Shown here: piece after piece, positions 36,467 to 46,355 of the stretch
How positions within the stretch are numbered: the stretch's first letter is position 1
Layout: each line of letters starts with the position of its first letter
Assembly (NCBI RefSeq): GCF_003987345.1
Contig: NZ_PIPP01000002.1
Location: 310,001-374,000 of the forward strand
Length of the DNA stretch: 64,000 nucleotides
Direction: 5' to 3'
Source of the DNA: Aliidiomarina shirensis
GTDB lineage: Bacteria; Pseudomonadota; Gammaproteobacteria; Enterobacterales; Alteromonadaceae
The notes under the pieces: generated by a model
Told to the model about the DNA's origin: nothing
The model's input: only the letters and a program-made list of their open reading frames with translations
The model's database searches: none
Translations under genes and position numbers: made by a program

Positions 36467-38739
36467 TATTTACCCGCCCGAACAAAACCGCCAAGGCCCA
36501 ACGCTTCCAGTTTCAACCGCACAATTCGGCGAACCTGATCTGGATGCGTACACTGCATTACCTTGCCCAGCAAAGTTTGCATAATTTCACTATCTAAATG
36601 GCGGAGTATCCAGCGGGTTTTATCAAGGTTGTGGGTACTCATCGATAAACTTCGATAGCCCATGGCTACCAGAATGAGTGCACCACCTGGATCGCCCGCC
36701 ATTTCTCCGCAAATACTCACTGGTTTATTCAACTCACGGCAACGATCTACAATGAACTGTAACGCGTGCAAAAGTGCTGGGTGAAATGAATCATACAGCC
36801 CTGCAACTCGGGAATTATTGCGGTCAACCGCCAACAAGTATTGCGTTAGATCGTTTGTTCCTACCGAAAAGAAATCAACTTTTTTCGCCACAGCCTCGAG
36901 TTGATACAGCAAGGCTGGCACTTCAATCATCACACCAATTTTCGGCCGGTTCACAACCGCACCGGGTTGGCTATGCAACAATTCGTTGCGCACCTCGAAA
37001 TAAGCTTGATTAATTAAGCGTATCGATTCATCTACTTCATCGAGCGTAGTAATCATCGGCAATAAAATCTGCAGATTATCAAGACCAATATTCGCTCTTA
37101 ACATGGCGCGCACTTGCACTAAGAAAATTTCTGGATGATCCAGCGTCATGCGAATCCCGCGCCAGCCCAAAAATGGATTCTCTTCATGAATTGGGAAGTA
37201 AGGTAGCGGCTTATCCCCACCCACATCGAGCGTACGCATCACAACAGGTAACGAGCCAGTGCTCTCCAATACCGGGCGGTAGAGATCATACTGCTCTTTT
37301 TCTGTTGGAAAACGTTCGCGCATCATGAACGGTATTTCTGTGCGATACAGCCCGATACCTTCATAGTGCCCGAGCCGTTGCTGATCATGCTCAACGTTCA
37401 TGCCTGCATTGATCTGTAAGGAAACCGCTATACCATCGAGTGTGCAAGCTTCATCTTCGCGGTGATCCGCCACCATTTCTGCAAGTTCAAACTCTTCCTT
37501 GCGCAGAATTTCATATTCTTGCATCAGCTGCTGCGGTGGATTTACGAAAATTTCACCACTGTAACCATCAACAATTAAATGCTGATCGGCCAAATAACCG
37601 AGCGGAACTTGGCTCACACCAAAAACCGCGGGTATTCCCATGCTGCGTGCCATAATAGCGGCATGGGAGTTAGCCGAGCCTTGCAGGGAAACTAAGCCTT
37701 GCAGCTTATTTCTTGGCACGCCTGCAAGCATGCTAGCCGTTACTTCTTCAGCAATTAAAATGCAGGCGTCGGGGAAGTTTGGCTTACTGCCATTTTTATC
37801 CTGCAGAAACGATAAGATACGTTGGCCCAAATCACGAACATCTACCGCGCGCTCACGCAAATAGGAATCATCGAGATCTTCAAACTTCGAAACAAAATCT
37901 TCAACCGCCATTTTTACGGCAGTTTGTGCCATCCAGCCGTCTTTAATTTTGCTTTCAACCGCATCACCCAAACTCGAAGCATCGAGCAAACTTTGGTACA
38001 CATCAAAAATTGCTAGGGTATCTTCGGCCACGTATTCCGCTACTTGCTCCGCCAACGTACGTAATTCCATCCGTGTTTGCAGAACCGCTTTGCGGAATTT
38101 GTGAATTTCTCGCCATGGAAATTCGGTGCGCCTCGGCACAACCGAGCCCAACGTCGCAGCCGGCTTACCAATAAAGGCTTCACCAATAGCTACACCCGGA
38201 GCACCGGGTAAACCCGTTAAGTTTCGTAACCATGGGGAATAGTGGCCACTTACTAACCCACGCGCTTCCGCATGAGCAATAACCGTAGCTAACTGCGCAG
38301 CGAGTGTAACCACGAAGGCTTCTTCTTCAGCCGAGAAGGCCCGCGCTTTGCGCTGTTGTGCGGCCAATACACCCAGCACTTTGCGTTGATGGATAATCGG
38401 TGCAACCAGCATCGCGCGGTAAGCCTCTTCGCCTACCGATTCAACTAATTTAAAGTTGGGATGTTCCGTGGCATTGGCAATATTCAGCGGCTCTTCACGC
38501 TGAGCCGCCAAACTTATCAAACCCTCACCAAACGCGAGGGTTACACGATCGTTTTCATCTAAATTAAGGCCTTCGGTAGCCATCAAAATAAACTGCTGCG
38601 CATCGTGATCGGCAAGGTAAACACTGCACACATCACTTCCCAATGCCGCCCGTGCTTTTTGCACAATTAGGCCAAGCGCCGAATCAAGATCAGGCGCTTG
38701 GTTAACTGCTTCAACTATACGCTGCAATACGGTTAGCAT
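36466..38739 (-). CDS. ptsP: phosphoenolpyruvate-protein phosphotransferase PtsP (EI-Ntr)
   Basis: First enzyme of the nitrogen-related phosphotransferase system. It takes phosphate from PEP and passes it to NPr (PtsO). An N-terminal GAF domain (about 1-165) is followed by the swivelling domain with phospho-His359 in GSANSHAAIMARSMGIP. A C-terminal PEP-binding TIM barrel has GGDKPLPYF, FFSVGTNDLTQY and CGEMAGDP. Length 757 residues. The ATG lies three bases after rppH, the usual neighbour. Confidence 0.95.
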   Translation of the reverse strand: MLTVLQRIVEAVNQAPDLDSALGLIVQKARAALGSDVCSVYLADHDAQQFILMATEGLNLDENDRVTLAFGEGLISLAAQREEPLNIANATEHPNFKLVESVGEEAYRAMLVAPIIHQRKVLGVLAAQQRKARAFSAEEEAFVVTLAAQLATVIAHAEARGLVSGHYSPWLRNLTGLPGAPGVAIGEAFIGKPAATLGSVVPRRTEFPWREIHKFRKAVLQTRMELRTLAEQVAEYVAEDTLAIFDVYQSLLDASSLGDAVESKIKDGWMAQTAVKMAVEDFVSKFEDLDDSYLRERAVDVRDLGQRILSFLQDKNGSKPNFPDACILIAEEVTASMLAGVPRNKLQGLVSLQGSANSHAAIMARSMGIPAVFGVSQVPLGYLADQHLIVDGYSGEIFVNPPQQLMQEYEILRKEEFELAEMVADHREDEACTLDGIAVSLQINAGMNVEHDQQRLGHYEGIGLYRTEIPFMMRERFPTEKEQYDLYRPVLESTGSLPVVMRTLDVGGDKPLPYFPIHEENPFLGWRGIRMTLDHPEIFLVQVRAMLRANIGLDNLQILLPMITTLDEVDESIRLINQAYFEVRNELLHSQPGAVVNRPKIGVMIEVPALLYQLEAVAKKVDFFSVGTNDLTQYLLAVDRNNSRVAGLYDSFHPALLHALQFIVDRCRELNKPVSICGEMAGDPGGALILVAMGYRSLSMSTHNLDKTRWILRHLDSEIMQTLLGKVMQCTHPDQVRRIVRLKLEALGLGGFVRAGK

Positions 38740-38742
38740 GGG

Positions 38743-39258
38743 TTATCGCTTACGTTTAAATCGTTTGGGGCGCGCTTTGTGGCGAAATGGCATCACCACA
38801 GACGCAAATTCTTTCATTACGCGCCGGTATACATCCCGTTTAAAAGCAACAACTTGGCGCACTGGATACCAATATGAAACCCAGCGCCAGCCGTCAAATT
38901 CCGGGTGGCTTGATTGCAACACGTCCACTTCCGATTCTGCACATGTGAGCTTCAGCAAAAACCATTTTTGCTTTTGGCCTATGCAAATCGGCTTAGAACC
39001 TTTACGCACGAGACGTTTTGGGAGCCTATAACGATACCAAGTTCTACTGGTATACACGAGTTCAACTTGTTCAGGCTTCAGGCCCACTTCTTCATATAGT
39101 TCGCGGAACATCGCTTGTTCAGGGGTTTCACCATCATCAATACCACCCTGAGGAAATTGCCAGCTTTGTTGGCCAAAGCGCCGCGCCCAAAATACTTGTC
39201 CCTGCTCGTTACATATCACTATGCCGACATTCGATCTATATCCCTCGGCATCAATCAC
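38743..39258 (-). CDS. rppH: RNA pyrophosphohydrolase RppH
   Basis: Nudix enzyme that removes 5' pyrophosphate from mRNAs, triggering RNase E decay. The Nudix box [20 protein letters not shown] is complete (about 38-60). N-terminal [14 protein letters not shown] and WQFPQGG are typical. Length 171 residues. The start is GTG at 39258. It is the first gene of the rppH-ptsP unit and is divergent from mutH. Confidence 0.95.
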   Translation of the reverse strand: MIDAEGYRSNVGIVICNEQGQVFWARRFGQQSWQFPQGGIDDGETPEQAMFRELYEEVGLKPEQVELVYTSRTWYRYRLPKRLVRKGSKPICIGQKQKWFLLKLTCAESEVDVLQSSHPEFDGWRWVSYWYPVRQVVAFKRDVYRRVMKEFASVVMPFRHKARPKRFKRKR

Positions 39259-39383
39259 GCGAGCATCCTCTTAATAAAGCTTTTCTTGATTCTTCCACAA
39301 ACCCTCGCTTGCGGCAAATATCTTACGCTTTTACTATAGCGAATATATCAAATTCATTTTTGCATCCCAGGAGCAAACTCAGG

Positions 39384-40088
39384 TTGCCAAATCAATATAA
39401 AAACCGTGGAATAACGCTCGCTAGTTCGGCACCAGAGAGTCAGATCGAACTGGTTGCGCGCGCAGAACAGCTTATTGGCTGCAGTTTTCAACAATTAGCC
39501 GATATCGCACAGATAGAGGTTCCACGCAATTTACGCAACGCCAAAGGCTGGACCGGCCAATTGCTTGAGCTATTTCTGGGTGCGAGTGCAGGCTCGCGTG
39601 CCGAACAAGATTTTCCAGATATTGGGATAGAGTTAAAAACAATTCCGGTAAACCTAGATGCGATGCCACTTGAAACCACCTATGTATGTATCGCCCCACT
39701 ACTGGGTTTAAACGGAGTAAGCTGGGAGCAGAGTAATGTGCGCAACAAGCTGAGTAAGGTACTTTGGATACCAATTGATGGCCGCCGCGAGATGCCAGTA
39801 GCAGAGCGCACCATTGGTCTGCCTTTACTTTGGCAACCTTCTGCAGAACAAGAATTGGTATTAAAGCAGGATTGGGAAGAAATTACCGAAGCCATCGCAT
39901 TAGGCCATGTAGAAAGTATTACCGCTCGTACTGGAATCGCATTACAATTGCGCCCGAAAGCGGCGAACAGCAAAGCACTAACAGGCGCTATTGGCCCACA
40001 CGGCGAAACCATTCAAACGTTACCTCGAGGCTATTACTTAAAAAAACAGTTCACTCAGCAGATTTTAGCCGAGGGATTAGGCTTATAA
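39384..40088 (+). CDS. mutH: DNA mismatch repair endonuclease MutH
   Basis: Nicks the unmethylated strand at hemimethylated GATC sites during mismatch repair, directed by MutS and MutL. Catalytic D, E and K lie in EQDFPDIGIELKTIP, within a restriction-enzyme-like fold. GWTGQLLELFLGASAGS and the C-terminal LPRGYYLKKQFT are conserved. I choose TTG 39384 (234 residues). AGGAG lies ten bases upstream, no later ATG precedes the conserved domain, and the open frame further upstream runs into rppH. Presence of MutH implies Dam methylation in the organism. Confidence 0.93.
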   Translation: MPNQYKNRGITLASSAPESQIELVARAEQLIGCSFQQLADIAQIEVPRNLRNAKGWTGQLLELFLGASAGSRAEQDFPDIGIELKTIPVNLDAMPLETTYVCIAPLLGLNGVSWEQSNVRNKLSKVLWIPIDGRREMPVAERTIGLPLLWQPSAEQELVLKQDWEEITEAIALGHVESITARTGIALQLRPKAANSKALTGAIGPHGETIQTLPRGYYLKKQFTQQILAEGLGL

Positions 40089-40208
40089 CTTCCTGCAACG
40101 AACAACATCTAAGTAGCCAAGCCGCATTCTGTTTAACGCCATTAGTTTAAACGTATTAAGAATTGCGTTAAATTTAACCATACTTATATTTTCGGGAAGA
40201 ATCGAACC

Positions 40209-40661
40209 GTGATAAACGAACAGCAACTAAAAATAACCGGGTGGCGCGAATGGCTATCGCTGCCTGATTTAGGCATTTCAGCTATTAAAGCGAAAGTAGA
40301 CACCGGTGCAAAAACATCCTGTTTGCATGCCTTTCACATAGAGCCGTTCGATAAAGATGGCGAAAATTGGCTGCGTATCTGGGTTCACCCGATTCAAGAC
40401 GATTTAACCGAGCAAGTTGTTGAAGCCCCAATTTTAGAACAGCGTGCGGTTACTGATTCTGGTGGCCACACCGAAATTCGATATGTAATTCGTACCCGAG
40501 TGCGCGTGGGCTTTGGGCCAGAGGCCGAAGAATTTTATGCTGAATTTACCTTAACGAATCGTGATACAATGAAGTTCAGAATGCTACTTGGCCGCCAAGC
40601 ATTAAATGGCCGCTACTTGGTAAACCCCGAAGCCTCCTACCTACAAGGAAAACCAGCATGA
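40209..40661 (+). CDS. rimB: RimB/RloA2-type retropepsin-like protease (Zn_protease family)
   Basis: Protein of 150 residues in the family named ATP-dependent zinc protease (PF05618), which has a retropepsin fold. The active Asp31 lies in [18 protein letters not shown] and the C-terminal [15 protein letters not shown] are conserved. The start is GTG at 40209. Its stop overlaps the rimK start by four bases. In Pseudomonas, RimB is reported to act with RimK in controlling S6 glutamylation, so the same is inferred here. Confidence 0.87.
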   Translation: MINEQQLKITGWREWLSLPDLGISAIKAKVDTGAKTSCLHAFHIEPFDKDGENWLRIWVHPIQDDLTEQVVEAPILEQRAVTDSGGHTEIRYVIRTRVRVGFGPEAEEFYAEFTLTNRDTMKFRMLLGRQALNGRYLVNPEASYLQGKPA

Positions 40662-41563
40662 GAATCGCTATTATATCGCGGAACAAGAATTTGTACTCTA
40701 CGCGTCGTTTGATTGAGGCTGGTGAAGCTAAAGGGCATGAAATGCACGTGCTTGATCCGCTCCGCTGCTACATGAACATTAACGCCAAAGAGCCGGAAAT
40801 TCACATGCGCGGCAAAGAGTTACCGCAGTTTGATGCCGTTATCCCACGTATTGGTGCTTCCATTACATTTTATGGTACTGCGGTGTTGCGCCAGTTTGAA
40901 ATGATGGGCACTTACCCATTGAATGAATCGGTAGCTATCAGCCGCAGCCGCGATAAGTTGCGTTCGCTCCAGCTTTTATCGCGTAAAGGCATCGGTTTGC
41001 CAGTTACGGGCTTCGCCAGCAAACCGAATGATATCCCTGACCTTATCGACATGGTTGGTGGAGCGCCATTAGTTATTAAGTTATTGGAAGGCACTCAAGG
41101 TATCGGCGTTGTACTTGCTGAAACCCGCAAGGCGGCGGAAAGCGTTATCGAAGCTTTTATGGGCTTAAACGCACATTTCATGGTGCAAGAATATATTAAA
41201 GAAGCCGGCGGTGCTGATCTTCGCTGCTTTGTAATCGGCGATAAAGTAATTGCCGCTATGAAACGGCAAGCAAAACCAGGTGAGTTTCGTTCAAACTTAC
41301 ACCGCGGTGGCAGCGCAACGTTAGTTAAATTGAGTCCCGCCGAGCGTTCAACTGCTGTTAAAGCGGCGAAAACCATGGGCTTGAATGTAGCGGGCGTTGA
41401 TTTATTACGCTCAAACCATGGGCCATTGGTTATGGAAGTAAATTCTTCGCCTGGCCTTGAAGGAATTGAAACGGCAACCGATAAAGATGTAGCCGCGCAA
41501 ATTATCAGCTTCATCGAGAAAACGGCACAATTTCATAAAACTCGTACTAAGGGTCGCGGCTAA
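40658..41563 (+). CDS. rimK: ribosomal protein S6 glutamate ligase RimK
   Basis: ATP-grasp ligase that adds glutamate residues to the C-terminus of ribosomal protein S6. It starts [21 protein letters not shown]-grasp features are [17 protein letters not shown] (nucleotide loop), [18 protein letters not shown] and [14 protein letters not shown] (metal-binding E and N). Length 301 residues, as in E. coli. It is coupled to rimB and followed after 30 bases by an M14-type peptidase gene. Confidence 0.95.
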   Translation: MRIAIISRNKNLYSTRRLIEAGEAKGHEMHVLDPLRCYMNINAKEPEIHMRGKELPQFDAVIPRIGASITFYGTAVLRQFEMMGTYPLNESVAISRSRDKLRSLQLLSRKGIGLPVTGFASKPNDIPDLIDMVGGAPLVIKLLEGTQGIGVVLAETRKAAESVIEAFMGLNAHFMVQEYIKEAGGADLRCFVIGDKVIAAMKRQAKPGEFRSNLHRGGSATLVKLSPAERSTAVKAAKTMGLNVAGVDLLRSNHGPLVMEVNSSPGLEGIETATDKDVAAQIISFIEKTAQFHKTRTKGRG

Positions 41564-41593
41564 CCCGCGATCTTCCTTTGAGGTCTACCCTTC

Positions 41594-42625
41594 ATGGCAC
41601 GTAAACACAGTAAGCCGTTTTTGTTGGGCGAGATATCCGTTGCCCCAGGAACTCAAGAGCGGGTGCTTCTTCCCGCAGCACGCCTTTATTCAGATACCCC
41701 TCTCGATCTGCATGTTGAAGTATTACACGGCAGCAAACCCGGCCCAGTCTTGTTGGTGTGTGCTGCAATCCATGGCGACGAACTAAACGGCATCGAGATT
41801 TGTCGGCGTTTAATTCAAGACATCGACCCAACACAACTTACCGGAACCTTGCTGCTCGTGCCCGTGGTGAACATGTTTGGTTTTATTCAACAAACGCGGT
41901 ATTTACCCGATCGTCGCGATCTAAATCGTTGTTTTCCGGGCTCCGAACGCGGTGCTCTGGGCAGCCGATTAGCATACTTATTCCGCACCCTATTAGTAGA
42001 GCGCGCAAACTATATTATTGATTTACATACCGGCGCTATTCATCGCAGCAATCTGCCGCAAATCCGTGTCAATATGGACAATGAAAAAGCGGTAGAAATG
42101 GCCGAAGCCTTTAACAGCCCGGTTATCATGAACGCCAAAGATCGCGATGGCTCGTTGCGCTCACAAGCCTCGGAATTAAATATCCCGCTAATCTTATATG
42201 AAGCGGGTGAAGCATTACGTTTCGATTATTCTGCCATTCGGGCAGGCGTAAACGGCGTTACCAATGTAATGAAAATGCTGAAAATGATGAAAGGCCGACG
42301 TACTCGGAAAAAAGTAACGCCGGTATTCGCCCAGCGTTCGATTTGGGTTCGCAGTGAAGGTGATGGTTTAGTGCTTGCTAAAGTTGAGCTTGGGCAAACC
42401 GTTCATCGCGGCCAGCTTTTAGCCCATGTGGCGCCACCTCATGGCGGCGAACACACATCGATCTATTCGATTGTAAGTGGCATTGTAATAGGCATCAGCA
42501 ACATTCCAGTGAGTAATGAAGGTGAAGCCTTATTCCATATTGCCTGCTTCGATGCGAATGAGATTCCAAATGCATCGGAAATGGTTGATATGTTTGTAGA
42601 AGCATACCCAGATCGTCCGAGCTAA
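41594..42625 (+). CDS. M14/succinylglutamate desuccinylase-aspartoacylase family hydrolase
   Basis: Zinc-dependent hydrolase of 343 residues. Zinc ligands are His60 and Glu63 (AAIHGDELNG) and His145 (IDLHTG). Substrate-binding RRDLNRCFPG and a catalytic Glu in LYEAGEALR follow. A C-terminal beta domain of about 85 residues includes HVAPPHGGEHTS. It is not the arginine-catabolic AstE, since no ast genes are near. Placement directly after rimB-rimK suggests a role with glutamate tails, possibly as a deglutamylase, which is inference. An alternative is deacylation of a small N-acyl amino acid. Confidence 0.85.
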   Translation: MARKHSKPFLLGEISVAPGTQERVLLPAARLYSDTPLDLHVEVLHGSKPGPVLLVCAAIHGDELNGIEICRRLIQDIDPTQLTGTLLLVPVVNMFGFIQQTRYLPDRRDLNRCFPGSERGALGSRLAYLFRTLLVERANYIIDLHTGAIHRSNLPQIRVNMDNEKAVEMAEAFNSPVIMNAKDRDGSLRSQASELNIPLILYEAGEALRFDYSAIRAGVNGVTNVMKMLKMMKGRRTRKKVTPVFAQRSIWVRSEGDGLVLAKVELGQTVHRGQLLAHVAPPHGGEHTSIYSIVSGIVIGISNIPVSNEGEALFHIACFDANEIPNASEMVDMFVEAYPDRPS

Positions 42626-42699
42626 CAACCGGTTAGTTACGCGGTACTCACAGCAATACATTACCCGAACGTAAAATAAACTCAGCAAGAAGGCACTGA

Positions 42700-43749
42700 A
42701 TGTCGGTAGCAGCAAGTAAATTACTCGTTCGCCAAGCGAGCTTGATACAAACACAACTAGAGGATCCCCATAACGAGCGGGTTCTTTTGGTAAATCCAAG
42801 TGTTGGCATGGCGCAAGAACTTGAGCATGCTGGATTTTCTTGCATTAGTTGGATACTCAACGCCCAAGCGCTTACCGGCGGTGCACCCGAAACTGAGATA
42901 TTTCAGGCGCACTTAGGCGAAGCACAACATGTTGCTGGCATTATTCTGAATATCCCGAAAGAGAAGCAGCTTACGCGGATGTTACTCGCTAATTTGAGGG
43001 CAGTAGCGCCTACTGGCACACCGATTTGGTTAGTCGGGCATAACGAAACCGGTATTCGTTCTTATCTAAAACAAGAACACGCGGGCTGGCAATCGTTTCA
43101 AAAGCTTGCAAGTGGAAATCACTGCCAGTTATTGAGTAGTTGCTTACAAAGCCAAGCTCCTTTCAGCGCCGAAGATTTCATCAGCGAATACGAATTTCTA
43201 TTGCCCTCAGCCACAGGTGAAAAAAAACTCAGCATCACCAATCTACCTGGGGTGTTCAGTAGTGGCCATATCGATATGGGTACCCAGCTATTGCTCGAAC
43301 ATTTGCCAGCAAACATTACCGGTAAAGTACTGGATTTTGGCTGTGGCGCGGGCGTAATAAGTGCTTGGCTAGCAACCGAATACCCGAAAATTCAACTATC
43401 AGCGGTTGATATAAATGTGCTTGCACTTGAAGCTACACAAGCCACATTAGCTAAACTTGGCATCAGCGCTGATGTATTTGCCAGCGATGGCTTGGCCAAG
43501 GTTGCCGGTAAATATGAGTGGATTATCAGCAACCCGCCCTTTCATTCAGGCAAGCAAACTGATTACCAAATCACACAAAACTTCATTCGTGAAAGTTGCG
43601 CAAAACTGCAGGCTAATGGTTCACTGTTAATTGTGGCAAACACGTTTCTACCATACCGCGAAGCCTTAAGTGCTAACTTTAAGCACGTAAACGTTTTGGT
43701 GCAAACGCCAAAATTCACCGTTTGGCTTGCCACCAACCGCAAAGTATAG
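42700..43749 (+). CDS. rsmC: 16S rRNA (guanine-1207-N2)-methyltransferase RsmC
   Basis: Methylates G1207 of 16S rRNA in the 30S subunit. It has two methyltransferase-like halves. The N-terminal half is degenerate and the C-terminal half is active, with SAM-binding LDFGCGAGVISAWLA and the catalytic SNPPFHSG. Length 349 residues. It lies 74 bases after the M14 hydrolase on the same strand, so the whole rim-rsmC stretch acts on ribosome components. Confidence 0.93.
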   Translation: MSVAASKLLVRQASLIQTQLEDPHNERVLLVNPSVGMAQELEHAGFSCISWILNAQALTGGAPETEIFQAHLGEAQHVAGIILNIPKEKQLTRMLLANLRAVAPTGTPIWLVGHNETGIRSYLKQEHAGWQSFQKLASGNHCQLLSSCLQSQAPFSAEDFISEYEFLLPSATGEKKLSITNLPGVFSSGHIDMGTQLLLEHLPANITGKVLDFGCGAGVISAWLATEYPKIQLSAVDINVLALEATQATLAKLGISADVFASDGLAKVAGKYEWIISNPPFHSGKQTDYQITQNFIRESCAKLQANGSLLIVANTFLPYREALSANFKHVNVLVQTPKFTVWLATNRKV

Positions 43750-43803
43750 CGCACGGGAGCCTATACCAAATGATCACTGATACAGCGAAAAGAGCACATT
43801 AAT

Positions 43804-45459
43804 ATGGGGGAACGGGCACAGAAATGGTCGCTGAGTAGCCGCCTAAATGTCATCATTGCAGGTATTGTTGCCTTAGCCATGTTGCTATTCACTGCGCTTT
43901 CTACGTTGCTCGTTACCGATTCCGAACGCCGCTCACTGGTTAATAAAACCGAAGCATTAGCCCAGCAATTATCGGTACAAGCGAGTAATTATCCGTTAAC
44001 CAGTGAGCATACCGAGTACCTTTTTAGCGGCTTATCAGCCCACGATTTTTTAGAGCACGTGCATCTATACGCTGTGCGTGAAGATGAGCGTTATCCTGTA
44101 CTCATAAAAAACTACGCTACGAGCGGGCGCACAATACTTGCCGAGCAATCAGAGCGCATTGAAAATTTACCCACCTACCAATTCGCACTCGATCATTTAG
44201 AAATTGCGCAGCCAATATTTAACGAAAATGAGCTGTCTGGCTACATATACGTGAGAACCTCGCTTGAACAAGTGCAAAGTGCGCATCGCCGCCACATCTT
44301 CATCAGTATTGCCGCATTTATTGTGGTTTTAATTAGTGTTTCACTCAGTGTACGATTTTTCGTGCGCACACTTGAATCCACGCTACTGCGGTTTAGCAGA
44401 ACCATAGCGAAAGCGAGTCAAGACCACAGCTTCGACATTGAACAGGAACGAGATATCCCCGAGGAATTAATCGATGTTCAACTGCAGATAAAGCGATTAC
44501 TCGAAAAGTATCGGCATGAAAAACGATACGCCGAACACAGTGCGCTGCAAGCACAAAGAGCAAATGAAGAACTAGAAGCTGAAGTGGCGGAGCGGACGCA
44601 AAGTCTATCAGAAGTAAATAAAAAGCTTACGCACGCGTTAGAAACGCTGCATAGCCATCAACGACAAAATCTCGAACACGATAAAATGGCTTCGCTGGAA
44701 AGTTTAATCGCTGGCATTTCGCGAGAGCTTAATACCCCATTGGATGCGAGTGTTACCGCTACCGTTAAAGCGCAAGAGCAACAAAAACAGATTGTTCGAG
44801 CTTTGCAGAAAAAAGAAATCACAGAATCGCAATTGAGCACTTACCTTGACGAATCGGCCAACAACCTTGATGCTATTTTGCATAGCCTAAATCGCTGCTC
44901 TAACCTAATCCAACATTTCCAAGAAATGGCAATGTTGAATCGCAATGACACACCGAAAAAAATCACACTATCGGCGTTCTCACAGCGATTACAACATTCC
45001 ATCATTCAAGAACGAGGTTTACCTCAACACATTCAGGTGCGATTCCATTGCGCCCCCGAAAATGCAGTGGTGAGCTTGAAAACCTTAGTTCTTGAGCGCG
45101 TTATATTGGAGATCATTGATAATGCCGTGGTGCACGCAAGTATAAAAAATAACGCTAAAGCCGTTCAGCCGCTGCTGATCAACATTTCGATAGTGGTTGT
45201 TGATGAATTTTTACATATAGAAATTAATGATAACGGCGTGGGGATACCACCTGATTTAAAACAAGCAATATTCCAACCTTTTACCACCACTCGCCGAGCG
45301 CAAGGTGCGATTGGAATAGGCTTATATCAAGTATTCAACTGGGTAACCCAGCTTTTGGATGGCGAAATCTCATGCGCCAGTACGCCCTATATCAGCCATG
45401 AAGACGAGATAGAACACGGCAGTACGTTTACGATCAAAATACCTATACTGAATAATTAA
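43804..45459 (+). CDS. sensor histidine-kinase-like protein lacking the H-box histidine
   Basis: Membrane protein of 551 residues with two helices (about 14-38 and 162-185) flanking a periplasmic sensor domain of about 120 residues. A linker and a long coiled coil (about 235-290) lead to a dimerisation region (HDKMASLESLIAGISRELNT) and a C-terminal ATPase domain. The ATPase motifs look intact: IIDNAVVHA (N box), INDNGVGIP (G1), IFQPFTTTR (F box) and IGIGLYQVF (G2). In the H box, AHEL/NTP is expected, but residue 307 is Arg (codon CGA at 44722-44724), so the phospho-accepting His is missing. It may bind ATP without autophosphorylating, act as a phosphatase, or partner another kinase. The arcA-like gene lies 142 bases downstream on the same strand. 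Confidence 0.88.
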   Translation: MGERAQKWSLSSRLNVIIAGIVALAMLLFTALSTLLVTDSERRSLVNKTEALAQQLSVQASNYPLTSEHTEYLFSGLSAHDFLEHVHLYAVREDERYPVLIKNYATSGRTILAEQSERIENLPTYQFALDHLEIAQPIFNENELSGYIYVRTSLEQVQSAHRRHIFISIAAFIVVLISVSLSVRFFVRTLESTLLRFSRTIAKASQDHSFDIEQERDIPEELIDVQLQIKRLLEKYRHEKRYAEHSALQAQRANEELEAEVAERTQSLSEVNKKLTHALETLHSHQRQNLEHDKMASLESLIAGISRELNTPLDASVTATVKAQEQQKQIVRALQKKEITESQLSTYLDESANNLDAILHSLNRCSNLIQHFQEMAMLNRNDTPKKITLSAFSQRLQHSIIQERGLPQHIQVRFHCAPENAVVSLKTLVLERVILEIIDNAVVHASIKNNAKAVQPLLINISIVVVDEFLHIEINDNGVGIPPDLKQAIFQPFTTTRRAQGAIGIGLYQVFNWVTQLLDGEISCASTPYISHEDEIEHGSTFTIKIPILNN

Positions 45460-45601
45460 TATACAATTAATATAAGTTTTGTTAAAAATATAAGAACTTA
45501 CTTGCATTTGTTCCCTAGGAAAACTTATTCTTGTAGGCTGCAACATAATTCATCAGCAGTTCTATTTCATTAGCAATTGAACGCGGAGATCAGAAAACAA
45601 C

Positions 45602-46339
45602 ATGGAACAAACAACGAACGTGAAGCTTCTGATTGTAGAAGATGAGGTGGTTACCCGCCAAACACTAACGCGCTTATTTCAGCAAGAAGGCTATGAAGTA
45701 TTTGACGCTGCCGATGGCCGCCAGATGGAACACATCATGGCGCAACAGCAAATTGATATCATCATTATGGATGTTAATTTACCGGGCCAGAGTGGATTAG
45801 AGCTTGCAGAATCACTACGTGAACAAAACAACATCGGTTTAGTGTTCCTTACTGGCCGCGATAGCGATGAAGATCGTTTATTAGCACTTGAATTAGGCGC
45901 CGATGATTACCTAATTAAGCCTTATAATCCTCGCGAACTTACCGTTCGTGTGCGCAACTTAGCGCGCCGTATCGAGCAAATCAACGAGCCACGCGAGAAT
46001 CAGGTTGAAGGCAGTAAACAATATCATTTCAGCAATTGGGTTTTAGATTGCGATAGCCGTTGTTTGTATGCACCTGATAATAAAATGTTTCGATTACCGA
46101 AAAGTGAATACCGTGCGCTTGAGTTATTTCTAACGCAGCCCGGTAAAATCCACGATCGCGATACCTTAGTCCGGAAAATGCTTGATCGTGAGTTGCGCCC
46201 GAATGATCGCACGGTCGATGTGGCAATTCGCCGTATTCGTCGGCATTTCGAAGCTCACCCAGAAACACCAAACTTAATTACCACCATACACGGTGAAGGT
46301 TATCGTTTTGTGGGTGATGTGGAAATTAAAGTAGCGTAA
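45602..46339 (+). CDS. arcA: OmpR-family response regulator, ArcA-like
   Basis: Two-component response regulator of 245 residues. The receiver domain has acidic D14 and E13 (LIVEDEVVTRQTL), phospho-acceptor Asp57 (IIIMDVNLPGQSG), Thr in FLTGRDSDEDR and Lys in DDYLIKPYNPREL. A C-terminal winged helix ends ATIHGEGYRF-like (TTIHGEGYRFVGD). Sequence runs such as VEDE(V)VTRQTL, NLPGQSGLELA, NPREL and NDRTVDVAIRRIR resemble E. coli ArcA more than TorR. In relatives ArcA controls respiratory and aerobic metabolism genes. It converges on an HPt gene (16-base gap). GGAG lies about 11 bases before the ATG, and an AT-rich leader (45460-45601) holds its own promoter region. Confidence 0.87.
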   Translation: MEQTTNVKLLIVEDEVVTRQTLTRLFQQEGYEVFDAADGRQMEHIMAQQQIDIIIMDVNLPGQSGLELAESLREQNNIGLVFLTGRDSDEDRLLALELGADDYLIKPYNPRELTVRVRNLARRIEQINEPRENQVEGSKQYHFSNWVLDCDSRCLYAPDNKMFRLPKSEYRALELFLTQPGKIHDRDTLVRKMLDRELRPNDRTVDVAIRRIRRHFEAHPETPNLITTIHGEGYRFVGDVEIKVA

Positions 46340-46355
46340 AAAAGCGTTATTCCCG

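Noticed and set aside
39018-39383. Long open frame extending mutH by 122 residues at the N-terminus
   Set aside because: It overlaps rppH on the other strand and resembles nothing in MutH. A TTG at 39384 with AGGAG upstream gives the normal protein length.
41594-42625. Assignment as AstE of arginine catabolism
   Set aside because: No astC, astA, astD or astB genes are near. The gene follows rimB-rimK, and the family name covers many M14 hydrolases.
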